60,000 nt of DNA from Apostichopus japonicus. Its lineage: Eukaryota > Echinodermata > Holothuroidea > Aspidochirotida > Stichopodidae. The stretch is taken from assembly GCF_037975245.1 (NCBI RefSeq), contig NC_092576.1, forward strand, positions 6,927,501 to 6,987,500, read 5' to 3'. The position numbers and the translations under genes are program-made. This document shows, piece after piece, positions 1 through 11,207 of this stretch (positions are counted from its first letter, which is position 1; every line of letters starts with the position of its first letter). A model generated the notes under the pieces. The model made no database searches and had not been told where the DNA came from. It saw nothing but the letters and a program-made list of their open reading frames with translations.

Positions 1-526
1 GGGTCTAAAATATCACCTCCCTGATCAACAGATGAGGGTTGTTCATTGCGGTTTCACAAATTCTCTACAATAAACCAATTGGATGCATTGTTCTGTTTGA
101 TACAGTATAAGGCAGGCCTTATCGTGTATTTTCATTGTTGTATCTGCATATGCATCAAGAAGCAGATAAACCAAACACGTACCATACTAATCGGACATAA
201 ATAATAATAATAATAAATAAAAAACCATCTTACTTTAACACATAAATAAGTATACATAAAAAAGTTAGACAGACAGATGAGGAGACCCGTGTATGTGTCT
301 TCTCATCTGTTTTCTCATGATTCCAGCGGTAGTGATAAGAATATCGATCAGCCATGCCAGAGCGCCAAACTTAATTCTTTGTGAGGGCGAGCTGTTTGTT
401 GAGGTATTATGATCGAGGGCCCGCAACGTGAATTACGTAACTTACCAAAATGAGCAACCACGAGGATATTTGCTGATACTCTCATAGAATTAGCTTGAGG
501 AGTTTTGTTGGTTTGACGGCTGCATC

Positions 527-566
<40 letters not shown>

Positions 567-940
567 TTTATGTTATATGTTATAACTGAACAAAGTATGA
601 GAAATACATTGTGAGGTACATATGGTAGTATGTTTGTGCAGGCCATGCACATTCACGTTGAAAGATATATGCTGTATTAGAAAAATGTCAGAAATTCAAA
701 TATGGTCACCTTTGGTCAAATCCTTTAACTTTTTTTTCTATTACCACGTGCACCCTGAAGGAAATTTACCTCACTGGACATTCAGTCATCTTGTGTGTCC
801 ATTTACTAGAATTTCAAGAGAACACTTTGGAAGTACTTTAGCATGCTATAATTACAGACGAACATATAATGAACCGAATAGGCAGATGATTGTCTCGGTA
901 AAAAATACCCGTGCATGGGTACAACTTAAATGTGACGTAT
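1..940. other. Intergenic DNA, no gene recognised
   Basis: AT-rich sequence with no recognisable coding region. It contains a perfect TA dinucleotide run at about 532-560. A 109-codon plus-strand open frame at 622-951 has no recognisable domain and no repeat in the duplicated units, so I do not call it a gene. Confidence 0.5.
530..570. repeat. (TA)n microsatellite
   Basis: About 28 bp of uninterrupted TA followed by a short degenerate tail (catatattta). A simple sequence repeat, not part of the duplicated units. Confidence 0.9.
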
Positions 941-959
941 ATGGGTTGTGATGGGTTGA

Positions 960-1985
960 CGTTGTAATCATACCGTAATCACGTTCTGTGTATTTTTTTG
1001 AAATTTCCGACGTTTAAGTTAATATTAATCATCTCTTAAATTCCGAATCTTTATTGAGTCAACGTAAGCGAAGTGTGCAAGTTGATGTAATCATGCTGTA
1101 CTGACACTCGTGGTATGTGTATGCTCTGGAATTTCCGACGCGTAAGTGAATCGTAATCTTCCCGTAAATTCCGAATTCAGTGGAGAATACATTCAACGTA
1201 AACGCAATGAGTAAGTTGGTGTAATCATGCTGTAATCCCGTGGTGTGCATGCTTCGGAATTTCCGACGTGTATATCCTAAATATGCCATACTGTTCCTGT
1301 TTCAGGTGAACGAAAATATTCATATATGTTTAATACGAACAAACACAGTATAATGTCATCTTCGTATAAATAGTATTAAGCATGACAAGTCCATGAAAAC
1401 TTGACGTTTTAGGATTTCGTAATCAATACGTAAACGCTGAAATGAACGTATTTGGGTATTTGTAAGTTAATTGTAAATATACAGTAAATTTTTAACTGCA
1501 CTCGTTTCAGCCAACGTAAATGTTGAAATTGTGTTCATGAGATGCAGTCACAGGGTAATATCATTATCGGGAAGATTGACATGAGAATTGTGTCCAGTAT
1601 TTTATTTCATGGAACAATCAACGTTAACGTCATGCTTAAGTTTGGCGTAAGTTTGTTGTAAACGCGTTGTATCTATGCTACGAGTTTCCGATGTGTAAGA
1701 TAATCGTAATCCTGTCGTAAATTTCTTCGTGGCGAGATTAAGGTCAACGTAAACGTGGAGAAGAAATAAGTTTTAATAAATACGAAAGTAATTATTAACT
1801 TCCGATATGTAAGTTGTCATAAGCGTAACGGAAATCTGTTGTTCCGTGTTTACAATGTTTACGGATGCGTAATCACATCGTAAACGCGTTGTTCCAAAAT
1901 GTACGGGTTTCCGATGTTTAAGGTGACCGTAAGCAAGACGTAAACATCCAAGGACTGTGCTTACGATAACTTAAATGCGTGTCTT
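960..1985. repeat. Degenerate CGTAA-rich satellite-like repeat
   Basis: Recurring words TTTCCGACGTGTAAG, AATCGTAATC, CCGTAAATTCC and TCAACGTAAACG appear in the same order several times. Two copies (about 1005-1125 and 1130-1265) align clearly, with a period near 130 bp. Further copies decay rightwards to about 1960. The block ends immediately before the interstitial telomeric repeat that begins unit A, and it is absent from units B and C. There is no coding potential. I do not recognise the family. Confidence 0.6.
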
Positions 1986-2000
1986 TTTCCCGTGTGGAGT

Positions 2001-2066
2001 AGGGGTAACCCTAAACCTAACCCTAAACACTAGCCCTAACCCTAACCTTAACCCTAACCCTAACCT
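2001..2066. repeat. Interstitial telomeric repeat (CCCTAA)n, degenerate
   Basis: Sixty-six bases made of CCCTAA units and one-base variants (CCTAAA, CCTTAA). They lie exactly at the left edge of unit A and are repeated at the left edge of unit B (49851-49906). TTAGGG/CCCTAA is the telomere repeat of most metazoans. Here it is internal and degenerate, so it marks a breakpoint or old insertion rather than a chromosome end. Confidence 0.85.
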
Positions 2067-4497
2067 GAAATTATTGTTACTCCTAGTCGTAAAAATAGTA
2101 CTCCTAGTCGTCAAATAGCCACGTTAAAGCAACTGCGCATGCGTATTTATAAATTATTCTTTCGACTAGTTGTAAGAAAAGCCACTTTGTTTGATCAATG
2201 ATGTATATAAAGGAAATATCCAAATCACTCAACTCTGTGTTTTTCATATGTGTAGTTCCCTAGAAATTTTATGATCTCAAAATATTTAAGGTTCTGTGCT
2301 TATGCACCGTACAATTGAGCAGAATTTGACTACAAAATGTCTGCAGTGTCAAGTTCTTTCATACAGTACCCATAATTACAGGGTGCGTCAATTATGAAGC
2401 CTTGACTATACTAGCCTCTAGAGCCTAGTAGTACTGAGGCTAGGGCCTATGTACAGCACAGGGGCCGATGACATTTTATCTAGTAGTACTAGTAGTAGCC
2501 TAACAAATAATGATGATACTGAAGTGATACCATTTGCGCGATGATGAATTGTCACATTCAGTTTTAATCCAACGGGAGTCGCACCAACCATCAGATTTCA
2601 CTTAAAATGTAATTAATACCCTCAAAGAATTAGAAAAGTTGCTTACATTCTAAAGAAAATATTTCCGCAATAATTTCGATGAGCACTTGTATATAACTGA
2701 CGTTAGTCACGGTTGCTATCTTTTCGCGTTCGACGCATATTTGATGCCTGGATAAGATACCAAAGTTGTTATCACAGTATATACATACACAGAACAAATC
2801 ATCAAAACTACACACTTTCAGGTGGTGTATCGCCAAGTCTCTGCAGAGTCTGGTAACGAAAATAATAATTGTTTGGTAAAAAGACCGTCTTTTAAATACA
2901 TTTACATTAATAAAGCAACAGAATTCAACAAAAACTAAAAAATGTTGCTTTCTATTTTCCTAAAAAGAATTGAAAAGTAACGGTATGCTCGGTCGAGTTA
3001 GTGAAATGTTGATTCCCATTTAGCGAACAGAGGTACACTCTGCTGCTTAGCTACATAAGACGATTACAGATTTGCCATAACAAGAAACAAAACAAAGAAA
3101 GGCGAATAAGGTGGCAGTATTCTGAAATGCAGACTTCCTATTTACGCTCGGGCATGCGATCCACAAATATTACCTCCACAATGATAACAAACTAGTTTGC
3201 TAAGATACAAATACAAATTATTTGTTTGCTAAAACACATTTTCTGATTTAAATAGACATTTCCTTAAGGCTGTACCATGACCTAAATGTCAAATTAAATT
3301 AGCTTACAGACATAAAGAAGGTAACAGTAATTCTCGACTTAATTCTGAACAGATAGCCTACGTATTCTTCTTTCCTTCACTGTTTAACTGTCTAATTAGT
3401 TTAAGAATGCTATATGTGATTTATTAGGTTAATCTTCAGTAAGTTCCCTCACAATTTTCGATGAAATCGTTTCTCAGAGCGTTGTGACTGAATATAATGC
3501 TTTGCATTTGATGTTTAATATCCAACCAGGCTAGGTAGTAGTAGCAAGGCCAATTGTGTGTAGGAGCTACTTGCACATCTATTTAAGATTTTGCATAAGT
3601 TTGTGTATTCCATCACCACGAACTCTCAGATAAAACGACAAAGGGGAGGCACAACTAGAGGGTTAGGGGTGTGGGGCGCGGGGAAGTGGGTTCAGTACAC
3701 GGAAAAAGTATCTCCGATGTTGTGAAGAACCTCAAAGTGCCCTTGCTCCTGAATAAGACATGCCTCTTTTGGGAAAGAAATTACATTTTCCCATCTTTGA
3801 ATGATGAATTGCCCAGATTGGCTAATAAGGTGTCATGTAACAGTCATGTGACCATTTCGAACAAATCGTGTATGAGAAAATAATTATTCATTATATAGCG
3901 TCTCTCTCATTCGGTCATGTGTATAATGTCTTTATGATTGATAACGATATGTGCTTTGGTTCCTCGAGAGTTCTTCCAACTTAGTAACTTGTAAAGTAAG
4001 TAACTATATATGTACTGTACTCTAGACCTTATATTGGAACCGCGCAGGAACTATAATATGGATCGAACATGGTCTCTGAGCATTCTCTTTTATACAGATA
4101 AAGCTAACTATTGGACTAGGCTGATTTCAGCCGCTCTTTTAATTGTTGTGGGTAACAGAAATTCGTAGGGTTTCTGTGGTCTTCTCCCCTGGATCAACAT
4201 GAAAGGCTGTATAATGATGTAGTCGAAATAAATGTAGGTATCTGATCCGGACATGTTTCGCATCAAATCTACAATTGTGTTCCTTGACCAAAATTGGAGA
4301 GAAATTTCTGCAAAATTGCCATATTTTACAATGTCACAAAGAGGAGTTAAGTTCTAGCATATAGAGAATCGTGCGGTGGAAGGAGGGGGAGGGTAGGGGG
4401 GGGGGTGGGGGTGGTGAAAGAAATCACACTTATGTCGAATGTGAAATGCTTTTAAAGAACAGTTTTCTTGACCACTTCAGGATCAGACCTTAATTTG
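2067..4497. other. Non-genic left arm of unit A
   Basis: About 2.4 kb copied almost unchanged at 49907-52377 in unit B and missing from unit C. Short open frames are not conserved beyond what the nucleotide identity forces. A G-rich run lies near 4381-4412. I see no RNA gene or coding exon. Confidence 0.6.
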
Positions 4498-4885
4498 TTT
4501 TACAATTAAAGTAAAGTAAAAGTAAAGTAAAGTAACATTTATTGATATCAATCATAAAATGAAGATATAATAACATGGATTCCGCAGCTTAAAAATATGC
4601 AAAATATGTATACAAAAATATGATAAATATATCATCTAGTAATATGACAGTTCAAAAGCTTTATACTCCTCGGTAAAAAAAGAATGTCTAAAGCGTTCAG
4701 TACGCATACGAGGTAGGGTATACAACCTACGTGGAGTGGTGTAATACTTATGGAGAGGATGGTCAGGATCAGTCAAAATCCCTCCTACATAACGAAGTAC
4801 AATTTCTTCAATGTACTGATCACCTATAGAATAATACTTTCTGAAATGTCTGTTAATCAATTTGAGTTGAGTCTTGAAACAGGAA
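4498..4885 (-). mobile_element. 5'-truncated non-LTR retrotransposon, 3' end
   Basis: On the minus strand the last part of a LINE ORF2 is readable (4636-4883). It includes the words DPDHPLHKYYTTPRRLY and RMRTERFRHSFF, which fit the C-terminal tail seen in CR1/Jockey-group LINEs, and it ends at a stop. The 3' end, at the low coordinate, is an (ACTTT)n tail, seen on the plus strand as AAAGT repeats at 4503-4536. Unit C has the empty site (around 21970-21985), while unit B carries the same insertion. Only the last few hundred bases were inserted, which is typical 5' truncation. Confidence 0.65.
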
Positions 4886-5133
4886 GTTTATACTACTCTA
4901 GTACTCTCAACGTAGGAATCTGATCCGGGCATGTTTTGCATCAAGACTACAATTATTGTGTTCCTCAATGGATGGATCAGACCCAGATAAGTTATACTTC
5001 TGTTGTATTCGTGACCAATAAGGGACGAGGGTTTCCTGTGTTTGCTCTTAAACCCGAATCTTTGTTTATAGGATCACACAATGTTTATAGGATGTTTATG
5101 TTAATTTGTTTATAGGTTCACAACAACACTTAA

Positions 5134-5402
5134 GGAGTGTTAGCTCAGTGGTTTACGCCGGTGCCTTTCAATCATAAGGTCCCCGGTTCGAGTCACTCCC
5201 AAGATTAATGTGTGTCGTCAAGTTACAGAGTTGTCGACAATTAACAATTCATAATCATGGACGTTAAATATGAATCTAAGAGACTGACTTCGGTCAGCTT
5301 GCGGCTTTGATAAGCCAATGAGGCTTCTCCGCGAGTTACTGCTTGCAGGAGGATCTAAAATACATACAAACATACATACATACATATACACACATACACA
5401 AT
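5134..5402 (+). mobile_element. tRNA-derived SINE
   Basis: The head at 5134-5199 has a tRNA-like A box (TTAGCTCAGTGG) and B box (GGTTCGAGTC). GGAGTG at the start can pair with CACTCC at the end, but the T stem does not pair, so this is a SINE head and not a functional tRNA. A tRNA-unrelated body of about 150 bp follows, including a small AAGCC/GGCTT hairpin. The tail is an (ATAC)n run. The same insertion is in unit B at 53011-53308 and is absent from unit C (around 22165), so it predates the A/B split of this arm. No clear target duplication was found. Confidence 0.75.
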
Positions 5403-5544
5403 AATTGTGTCTTCGATCCTACAGGAGGGGATTTTTCGTCTGCTTTACATATAAGCCGACGAACTAGTCGTAGGAAAATCACTCGAATGACAACTGGAAT
5501 CGACAAAAACAACAAAGATATGTTTTTTGGGTCAAACCGTTAAC

Positions 5545-6990
5545 TCTTATAAAGAAAGATATAAAAAAGATAATGATACGAAACTGCTTAGGTAAAATGT
5601 AAAAGTTTGAAAACCTTGAAGCAACTGCAATACGATAAGGTCAAGTGTTTTTTTTTTTCTGCAAACCCTTATAAAAAAAAGATAATGATAGCAAACTGTT
5701 TAGGTAAAATGTAAAAGTTGAAAATCTTTCTTTTTTTTGATTTTGTATTTTTATTGTTTTTTTTTTTGTGTTTTGGCAAACCCTTATAAAGAAAGGTATA
5801 AAGAAAGATAATGATAGCAAACCGCTTAGGTAAAATGTAAAAGTTTGAAAATCTTTCTTTTTTTTTATTTTTTATTTTTATTGTTTTTTTTTTTTTTGTG
5901 TTTTGGCAAACCCTTATAAAGAAAGGTATAAAGAAAGATAATGATAGCAAACCGCTTAGGTAAAATGTAAAAGTTGAAAATCTTTCTTTCTTTTTTTTTG
6001 ATTGCTTTTTGATTGTGTTTTGGCAAACCCTTATAAAGAAAGGTATAAAGAAAGATAATGATAGCAAACTGCTTCGGTAAAATGTGAAAGTTTAAAAACC
6101 TTTTTTTTTTTTGGTTTATTGTTTTTTTTTTGTGTTTTGGCAAACCCTTATAAAGAGAGAAATAAAGAAAGATAATGATAGCAAACTGCTTAGGTAAAAT
6201 GTAAAAGTTGAAAATCTTTCTTTTTTTTATTTTTTATTTTGATTGCTTTTTGATTGTGTTTTGGCAAACCCTTATAAAGAAAGGTATAAAGAAAGATAAT
6301 GATAGCAAACTGCTTAGGTAAAATGTAAAAGTTAAAAATCTTTCTTTTTTTAAATTTTTTATTTTGATTGCTTTTTGATTGTGTTTTGGCAAACCCTTAT
6401 AAAGAAAGGTATAAAGAAAGATAATGATAGCAAACTGCTTCGGTAAAATGTGAAAGTTTAAAAACCTTTTTTTTTTTGGTTTATTGTTTTTTGTGTGTGT
6501 TTTGGCAAAACCTTATAAAGAGAGAAATAAAGAAAGATAATGATAGCAAACTGCTTAGGTAAAATGTAAAAGTTGAAAATCTTTCTTTTTTTTATTTTTT
6601 ATTTTGATTGCTTTTTGATTGTGTTTTGGCAAACCCTTATAAAGAAAGGTATAAAGAAAGATAATGATAGCAAACTGCTTCGGTAAAATGTGAAAGTTTA
6701 AAAACCTTTTTTTTTTTTGGTTTATTGTTTTGTTTTTTGTGTGTGTTTTGACAAACCCTTATAAAGAAAGAAATAAGAAAGATAATGATAGCAAACTGCT
6801 TAGGTAAAATGTAAAAGTTTCAACACTTTTTTTAAAAATTTACTTATTTATTTATTTATTGTTTTTTTTTGGGGGGGGGGGGGGTTGGGCAAACCCTTAT
6901 AAAGGAAGATACAAAGAAAGATAATGATAACAAACTGCTTAGGTAAAATGTAAAAATTTGAAAACCTTAGGGCAACGGAATAAGATAAAG
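5545..6990. repeat. Minisatellite, 12 copies of a 112-140 bp unit
   Basis: Each unit contains GATAATGATAGCAAACTGCTT, AGGTAAAATGTAAAAGTT, a T-rich stretch, and GGCAAACCCTTATAAAG. The landmark GATAATGATA occurs near 5570, 5682, 5808, 5937, 6054, 6172, 6295, 6420, 6537, 6660, 6780 and 6920. Unit B has seven copies (53455-54285) and unit C one (about 22420-22490). Open frames on the minus strand across this array are products of the repeat. Confidence 0.85.
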
Positions 6991-8673
6991 TCAAGTGTTT
7001 GTTGTCAAAGTAAATCCCTGGGGTCTTAAATATTGAGAAATTCTGAGCAGTTTAAGATATAATGCAGTATTTCTGATTAAACTAAGATACAAATGGCACC
7101 TTAAAAAAAAAAACATCTTAAACCTGTACCAATTAAGTATGGTGAGAGAATGAATGTATACCAAGATAGTGAGAGCAATGAAATATTACCCTGACATGGT
7201 ATAAGCTTTCAGGAATAACTAATTAGGTTCTTAAAAATGCAAATCATTTTCAATTGCATAACAAACAATTGATATCAATTACGAATTGACCAAGTATGTG
7301 CTGTCCTGTACACCATGTCCTTGCACAAAATGTCATGCTGAAACCAAAGCTTATTACTGGCCACTCCCTAACTAAGAAGATAGGGTTTCAGGGATTGAGT
7401 TCTGCTGGCCTTAAACAACATTGACATGAAGCAAATAAGAATTCTCAACTTGAAAAACAAAATTATCCAGCTACAGTAGCCTACTCTAAGGACTTAATAT
7501 TTCACCACTGCTGACCTTACATGGCATTTGACCTTAAAAAGAATTACTGGGTTCTTGTAATCATTATAGGAAATTTATATGCCAATATGACATCTGATCA
7601 AACTCTTATGATGTCATGTTTACAATTTCCAGAGTGTAACCTCTTCTGAACCCAAATAAACTGACCCCTCCACCACAAAAAATATCAGGGTTCTGGTACT
7701 CCTTAAAAAGAAAGCCACAGCGATACGTACCAGCTACTGCAGTTTTCTATGTGGAAATACCATATTAACATACTGTTCAAGTTTTGAAACCTGGTGACCT
7801 TAGTGAACTCTGACCTACATCAAATTGTTCATGTTCTGGTCTGGAGATATAGCACTTTTGATATATTACATTTTGACCTCTGCTGACCGAAAATGACCTT
7901 TGACCTCTATCGAAAACAATAGGGCTCGCTGAACCAATTACAGGAAATCCTTTTGCCAAATACAGGAACTAAATAGGTGATATTCCTTGAGATATCATGC
8001 ATGTTTACATGATTTTCACACTGTTTCCGTCGGTTGACCTCACATCACATTTGACATTCATGAAAAACACTACAGACCGTCTATACTTACCGACGGCAAG
8101 CTACACACCCAGTTGAACTCTCGGCAACTTTTAATTCTTGAGATATTGATGGATCAAAGTTTTCAGACTTTGACCCTTGCTGACCTAAAATGACCTTTGA
8201 CAAATACCAAAAAACAAACATGTTCTTCTTAAGGGAAACTACATACCAGATATGAAATCTACCCTAGTTACCCTTCTGAAGTTAGAGCGTATACACACGC
8301 ACGCACACCCTACCACGCCCATATACACGCCGTCACCATCTCATAGATTCCTTCTGCCTTCGGCAAGGAATAACAAATAATAGACTACTGCATGTTGTAA
8401 AGATCTTTATCCATTTTGATTTGATGAATGGGCAATTCCTTTGACGCAAAGTGTTAATGTCTCGTATATAACCGTTTACTGTGATATCACGGAACCACAC
8501 TCAGTGCATTTGTTTTCAATCGTATTTGCGTGGGAGGAGATGTCATTACACTGACCGTAATAAACAAAGACAGGGACCGTCAGCAAGAAAAGGCAAATAA
8601 TACAGAACGTGACAAAATTAACCCCAACAATTTTAGTTAACCCTCCCCCCTCCCTCAGAAAAAAGTATACGCT
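6991..8673. other. Non-genic block with repeated TGACCT words
   Basis: Homologous to C 22500-24900 and B 54290-55960. It is characterised by recurring phrases such as CTGCTGACC and AAATGACCTTTGAC spaced irregularly, probably remnants of an old tandem repeat. No protein domain is recognised. An open frame at 7777-7959 on the minus strand is not preserved. Confidence 0.55.
7894..7906 (-). promoter_or_regulatory. DR1 nuclear-receptor half-site pair (sequence match only)
   Basis: The minus strand reads AGGTCAAAGGTCA, a perfect direct repeat of AGGTCA with one-base spacing. That is the consensus for RXR, HNF4 and COUP-TF family receptors. It lies about 1.9 kb downstream of the gene in unit A, within a family of similar degenerate words, so it may be a by-product of repeat structure. 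The copy in unit B is identical. Confidence 0.25.
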
Positions 8674-8681
8674 CATACACT

Positions 8682-9683
8682 CACTGGCGGATCCAGGGCC
8701 TTTGTTTGGGAGGGGCCAAAGTGGCATTAGAGTGATATGGGGGAGGGGTCTAAGGGAAAATTTTCTATTGCTGAATGCCCTCAGATGCAATTTGGTGCGA
8801 CAAAAAGTGTACAATGGTGATGTTAATTTACTTCTAAAAAAATGTTTCCCAGGTGTAATTTTCTAAAATATTTATGAAACAAAGTTGGGATCATCTTTCT
8901 CAAGAAATTTTATTTCTCATAGGTTATAAATTTCTTACAACCAGCCTGTAACTGCAAAATGATGTTAAACTGTAAATCCTCATGCTCATACATTTACATA
9001 GCTCCCAACTCTTGAGAAGGCAAATGCTGGTCCATGCCACGAATCGCCGTCCTGGGGGAGGGGTATAAGGGGAGGGGGTGTCGCCCTCCCCTTTTGATTT
9101 TTTTTTGGAATCCTGGTGATGCCTACATGTAAAATGGTGGCACTTAGAAAGGCTTTTGTCACCCAAAATTTTCTGAGAAATATGCATTTTTTTTTTGTGT
9201 AACATCAATAAATTGAATAGTAGGTGATAATTCATTCTTTCCCGTGGCATGAAAATGTTCGCTGCTCGCCCCAATGAAAAGAAATATAGGCTAATTTGAG
9301 GTTCAAATGATGCTGTAAAGGAGGTTTTATACTCTATTATGCTAAATGCTAAAGAAATGATGGTTGCTAAGTCAAAATTTGATGCAAATTTTTTTATGTA
9401 TACTTGACAATTACAATGCGGTTTTTTCGGACGCTTGTACGGGTCAGCGGGTTTGGGTGTTAGAATACGGGTCTAATTCCCGCGAATTGCGGGTCAGTTG
9501 GGAGCTCTGCATTTAATTTTAAACCAGAAAACGAAAAGGTTTAGACTAGTCTACCACTGCTATTCCTCTCGATTTTTTTAAATTTCCAATCATATAATTT
9601 AGCGGATGTTCGAAACACTTTTTGGCTAACCTTTGGGGGGGGGGGGGCATGGCCCCCCTTGGCCCCCCTTGGATCCGCCAATG
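8682..9683. mobile_element. Non-autonomous hAT-type DNA transposon (MITE-like), 1002 bp
   Basis: The insertion is bounded by a perfect 8-bp target duplication, CATACACT at 8674-8681 and 9684-9691. Units B and C have the uninterrupted sequence. The termini are inverted: CACTGGCGGATCCAGGG at the left and, read inward from the right, CATTGGCGGATCCAAGG. An 8-bp duplication and CA-starting inverted repeats are hallmarks of hAT elements. No transposase reading frame is present, so it would depend on a partner element. It inserted about 80 bp beyond the stop codon of gene A. Confidence 0.85.
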
Positions 9684-9766
9684 CATACACTTACACTTTT
9701 TCGATGTAACGTAAATTTGTAAAACAAATACAGAAGCTTAGACCTATGGTAGCCGTTCTGTAAGCT

Positions 9767-10625
9767 TCACAATGAAATGACTTTAAGGCGTTTGTTACCA
9801 GGATCAACAACCATCAAAAATTTCTTATCTTGACAACGGTAATAGTGAAGCCCACGGACAAAGTCTAAACTTTTGTTCTGGTTTTGCCAAAACCCCGGTT
9901 TTGGACTTTCCTCCAATGTTACCCAACTATCCCTGGGTATACTGTAGCACTTGATACTCTCGTCTTGTGCTTTATATCCGGGATCTCTCAGTGCAACATA
10001 AATGTTTCCTTCGCCATCTATATCCATTCCTCTGCAATGGTCATATGTGTTTACAGTGCAAGTCGGTTACTAAAATCATATGAATAAACATCAACGGCCA
10101 TTCTTGCGAAGTCAGAAATGAAAAACTCATCTGAGCTACTTTTTTTGATGTACCAAGGATCTTCCAGACTGTCGCTACAATAACATCTTATGTACTCACC
10201 ATCGGCGTTAAACTTTGCTACTTCAGCCGACTCTTTCTTCCTACCTGTCAATACGTATATACAATTTTTCCTCTCGCATGACGTAATACCTGCAGGTTCT
10301 TCCATGTTATCTTTACCAAACCAATTCGTTACATTCAATGATTCATCAAATGTTACGACACATTTACTCTTCTTGTCTGTAACACATAAAGTAGCTCCCA
10401 GGAAAGTTGCGGCAAATGGTTTAAAACCATGTTTTCCTTTGTAACGCTTAATCCTTTTTCCTGCCATGTTATATGCGCAGATTCCTCCGTCCATCAATAC
10501 AAAAATCTGATTTTGAAACGTGATGACGTCGTGAGGTTGAATTATACCTGATATTTCTTGTAATGTTGGCGGTTCGTTGCTTTCTTCTACCGTTTCGTTG
10601 ATTTCATTGTCAGTTGTTTCGTGAA
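9767..10625 (-). pseudogene. Gene A exon 4: NHL-like propeller, frameshifted
   Basis: The acceptor (minus strand GATAG, then TTCACG) opens the exon in phase 1, and TGA at 9769-9767 ends it. It is 859 nt, one base shorter than the 860-nt exon of gene C, the missing base being at about 10060. Readable blade motifs are PAGITSCERKN, EDPWYIKKSSS, and, after the shift, RGMDIDGEGNIYVALRDPG and VRGLHYYRCQDKKFLMVVD. One glycine/proline change (KPGFW instead of KPWFW) is specific to this copy. Confidence 0.75.
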
Positions 10626-10689
10626 CTATCAATAAGATAAACATTTGAGCAGATTTTAGTATTACAAATGGGGTAGGGAATAGGAAGGC

Positions 10690-11195
10690 ATCGAAGCTGG
10701 AACCGGACACGTAGGAACCACGGGGCAGGGGAGCGTGGAGGGGGATTAAGGAATGCACAGAAGTAGGGACGAGTATGGGAGAGAGAGCAGGGAGTCAAGG
10801 AGCAGCAGGAATGTATGGAGCTGGGAGGCAAGTGCAGGGCGATATAAGGGGACAAGGAGCCATAGATGCACGGAGGAAAGGATACAGAGAGGCAAGGAGG
10901 CATGGAGACAAGGAAACAGCGGCAGGGAGGAAAGGAAACAGGGAGCTTCTAGGCAGGGAGGCCGCGAGTCGGGGAACAGATAGACAGGAAAGTATGGCAA
11001 CAGGTAAGCATGAACCACAAGGCAGGAGGGAATGGAGGGGCTTTTAGAAAAGCAGCGAGTGGGAAGTCAGCATGTCAGGAAGGCAGGAATGCAAGGGAGG
11101 AAAGGAGGCAGGGAGGCCGGGGAGACATGGGGTCAGAAAAGCAAAAACATGGACTCATGAAAGTAGGAATGCAGGGAGAAATAATAGAGAAGAGA
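10690..11195. repeat. G+A-rich minisatellite in intron 3 of gene A
   Basis: Degenerate tandem words such as GGAGGCAAGGAGACAGGG on the plus strand fill most of the intron between exons 4 and 3. The same repeat is about 1.2 kb long in unit C and split in two in unit B. Overlapping open frames on both strands here come from its lack of T on the plus strand. Confidence 0.75.
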
Positions 11196-11207
11196 TAAAT
11201 GCTATAC

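Noticed and set aside
622-951. 109-codon plus-strand frame
   Set aside because: No recognisable domain, no conservation, AT-rich surroundings with many stops; length is compatible with chance.
5134-5199. A functional tRNA gene
   Set aside because: A and B boxes are present and the acceptor ends pair, but the T stem does not, and the segment continues into a SINE body and tail. The copy at 53011 is the same insertion.
5669-6143. Minus-strand frames of 92-132 codons with repeating FAIIIFLYTFLYKGLPKH
   Set aside because: They follow the 120-bp minisatellite, change with every slip of the T-run and are not kept in units B or C.
8476-8866. Open frames across the left junction of the hAT-type insertion
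   Set aside because: They cross the insertion boundary at 8682 and are not present in units B or C.
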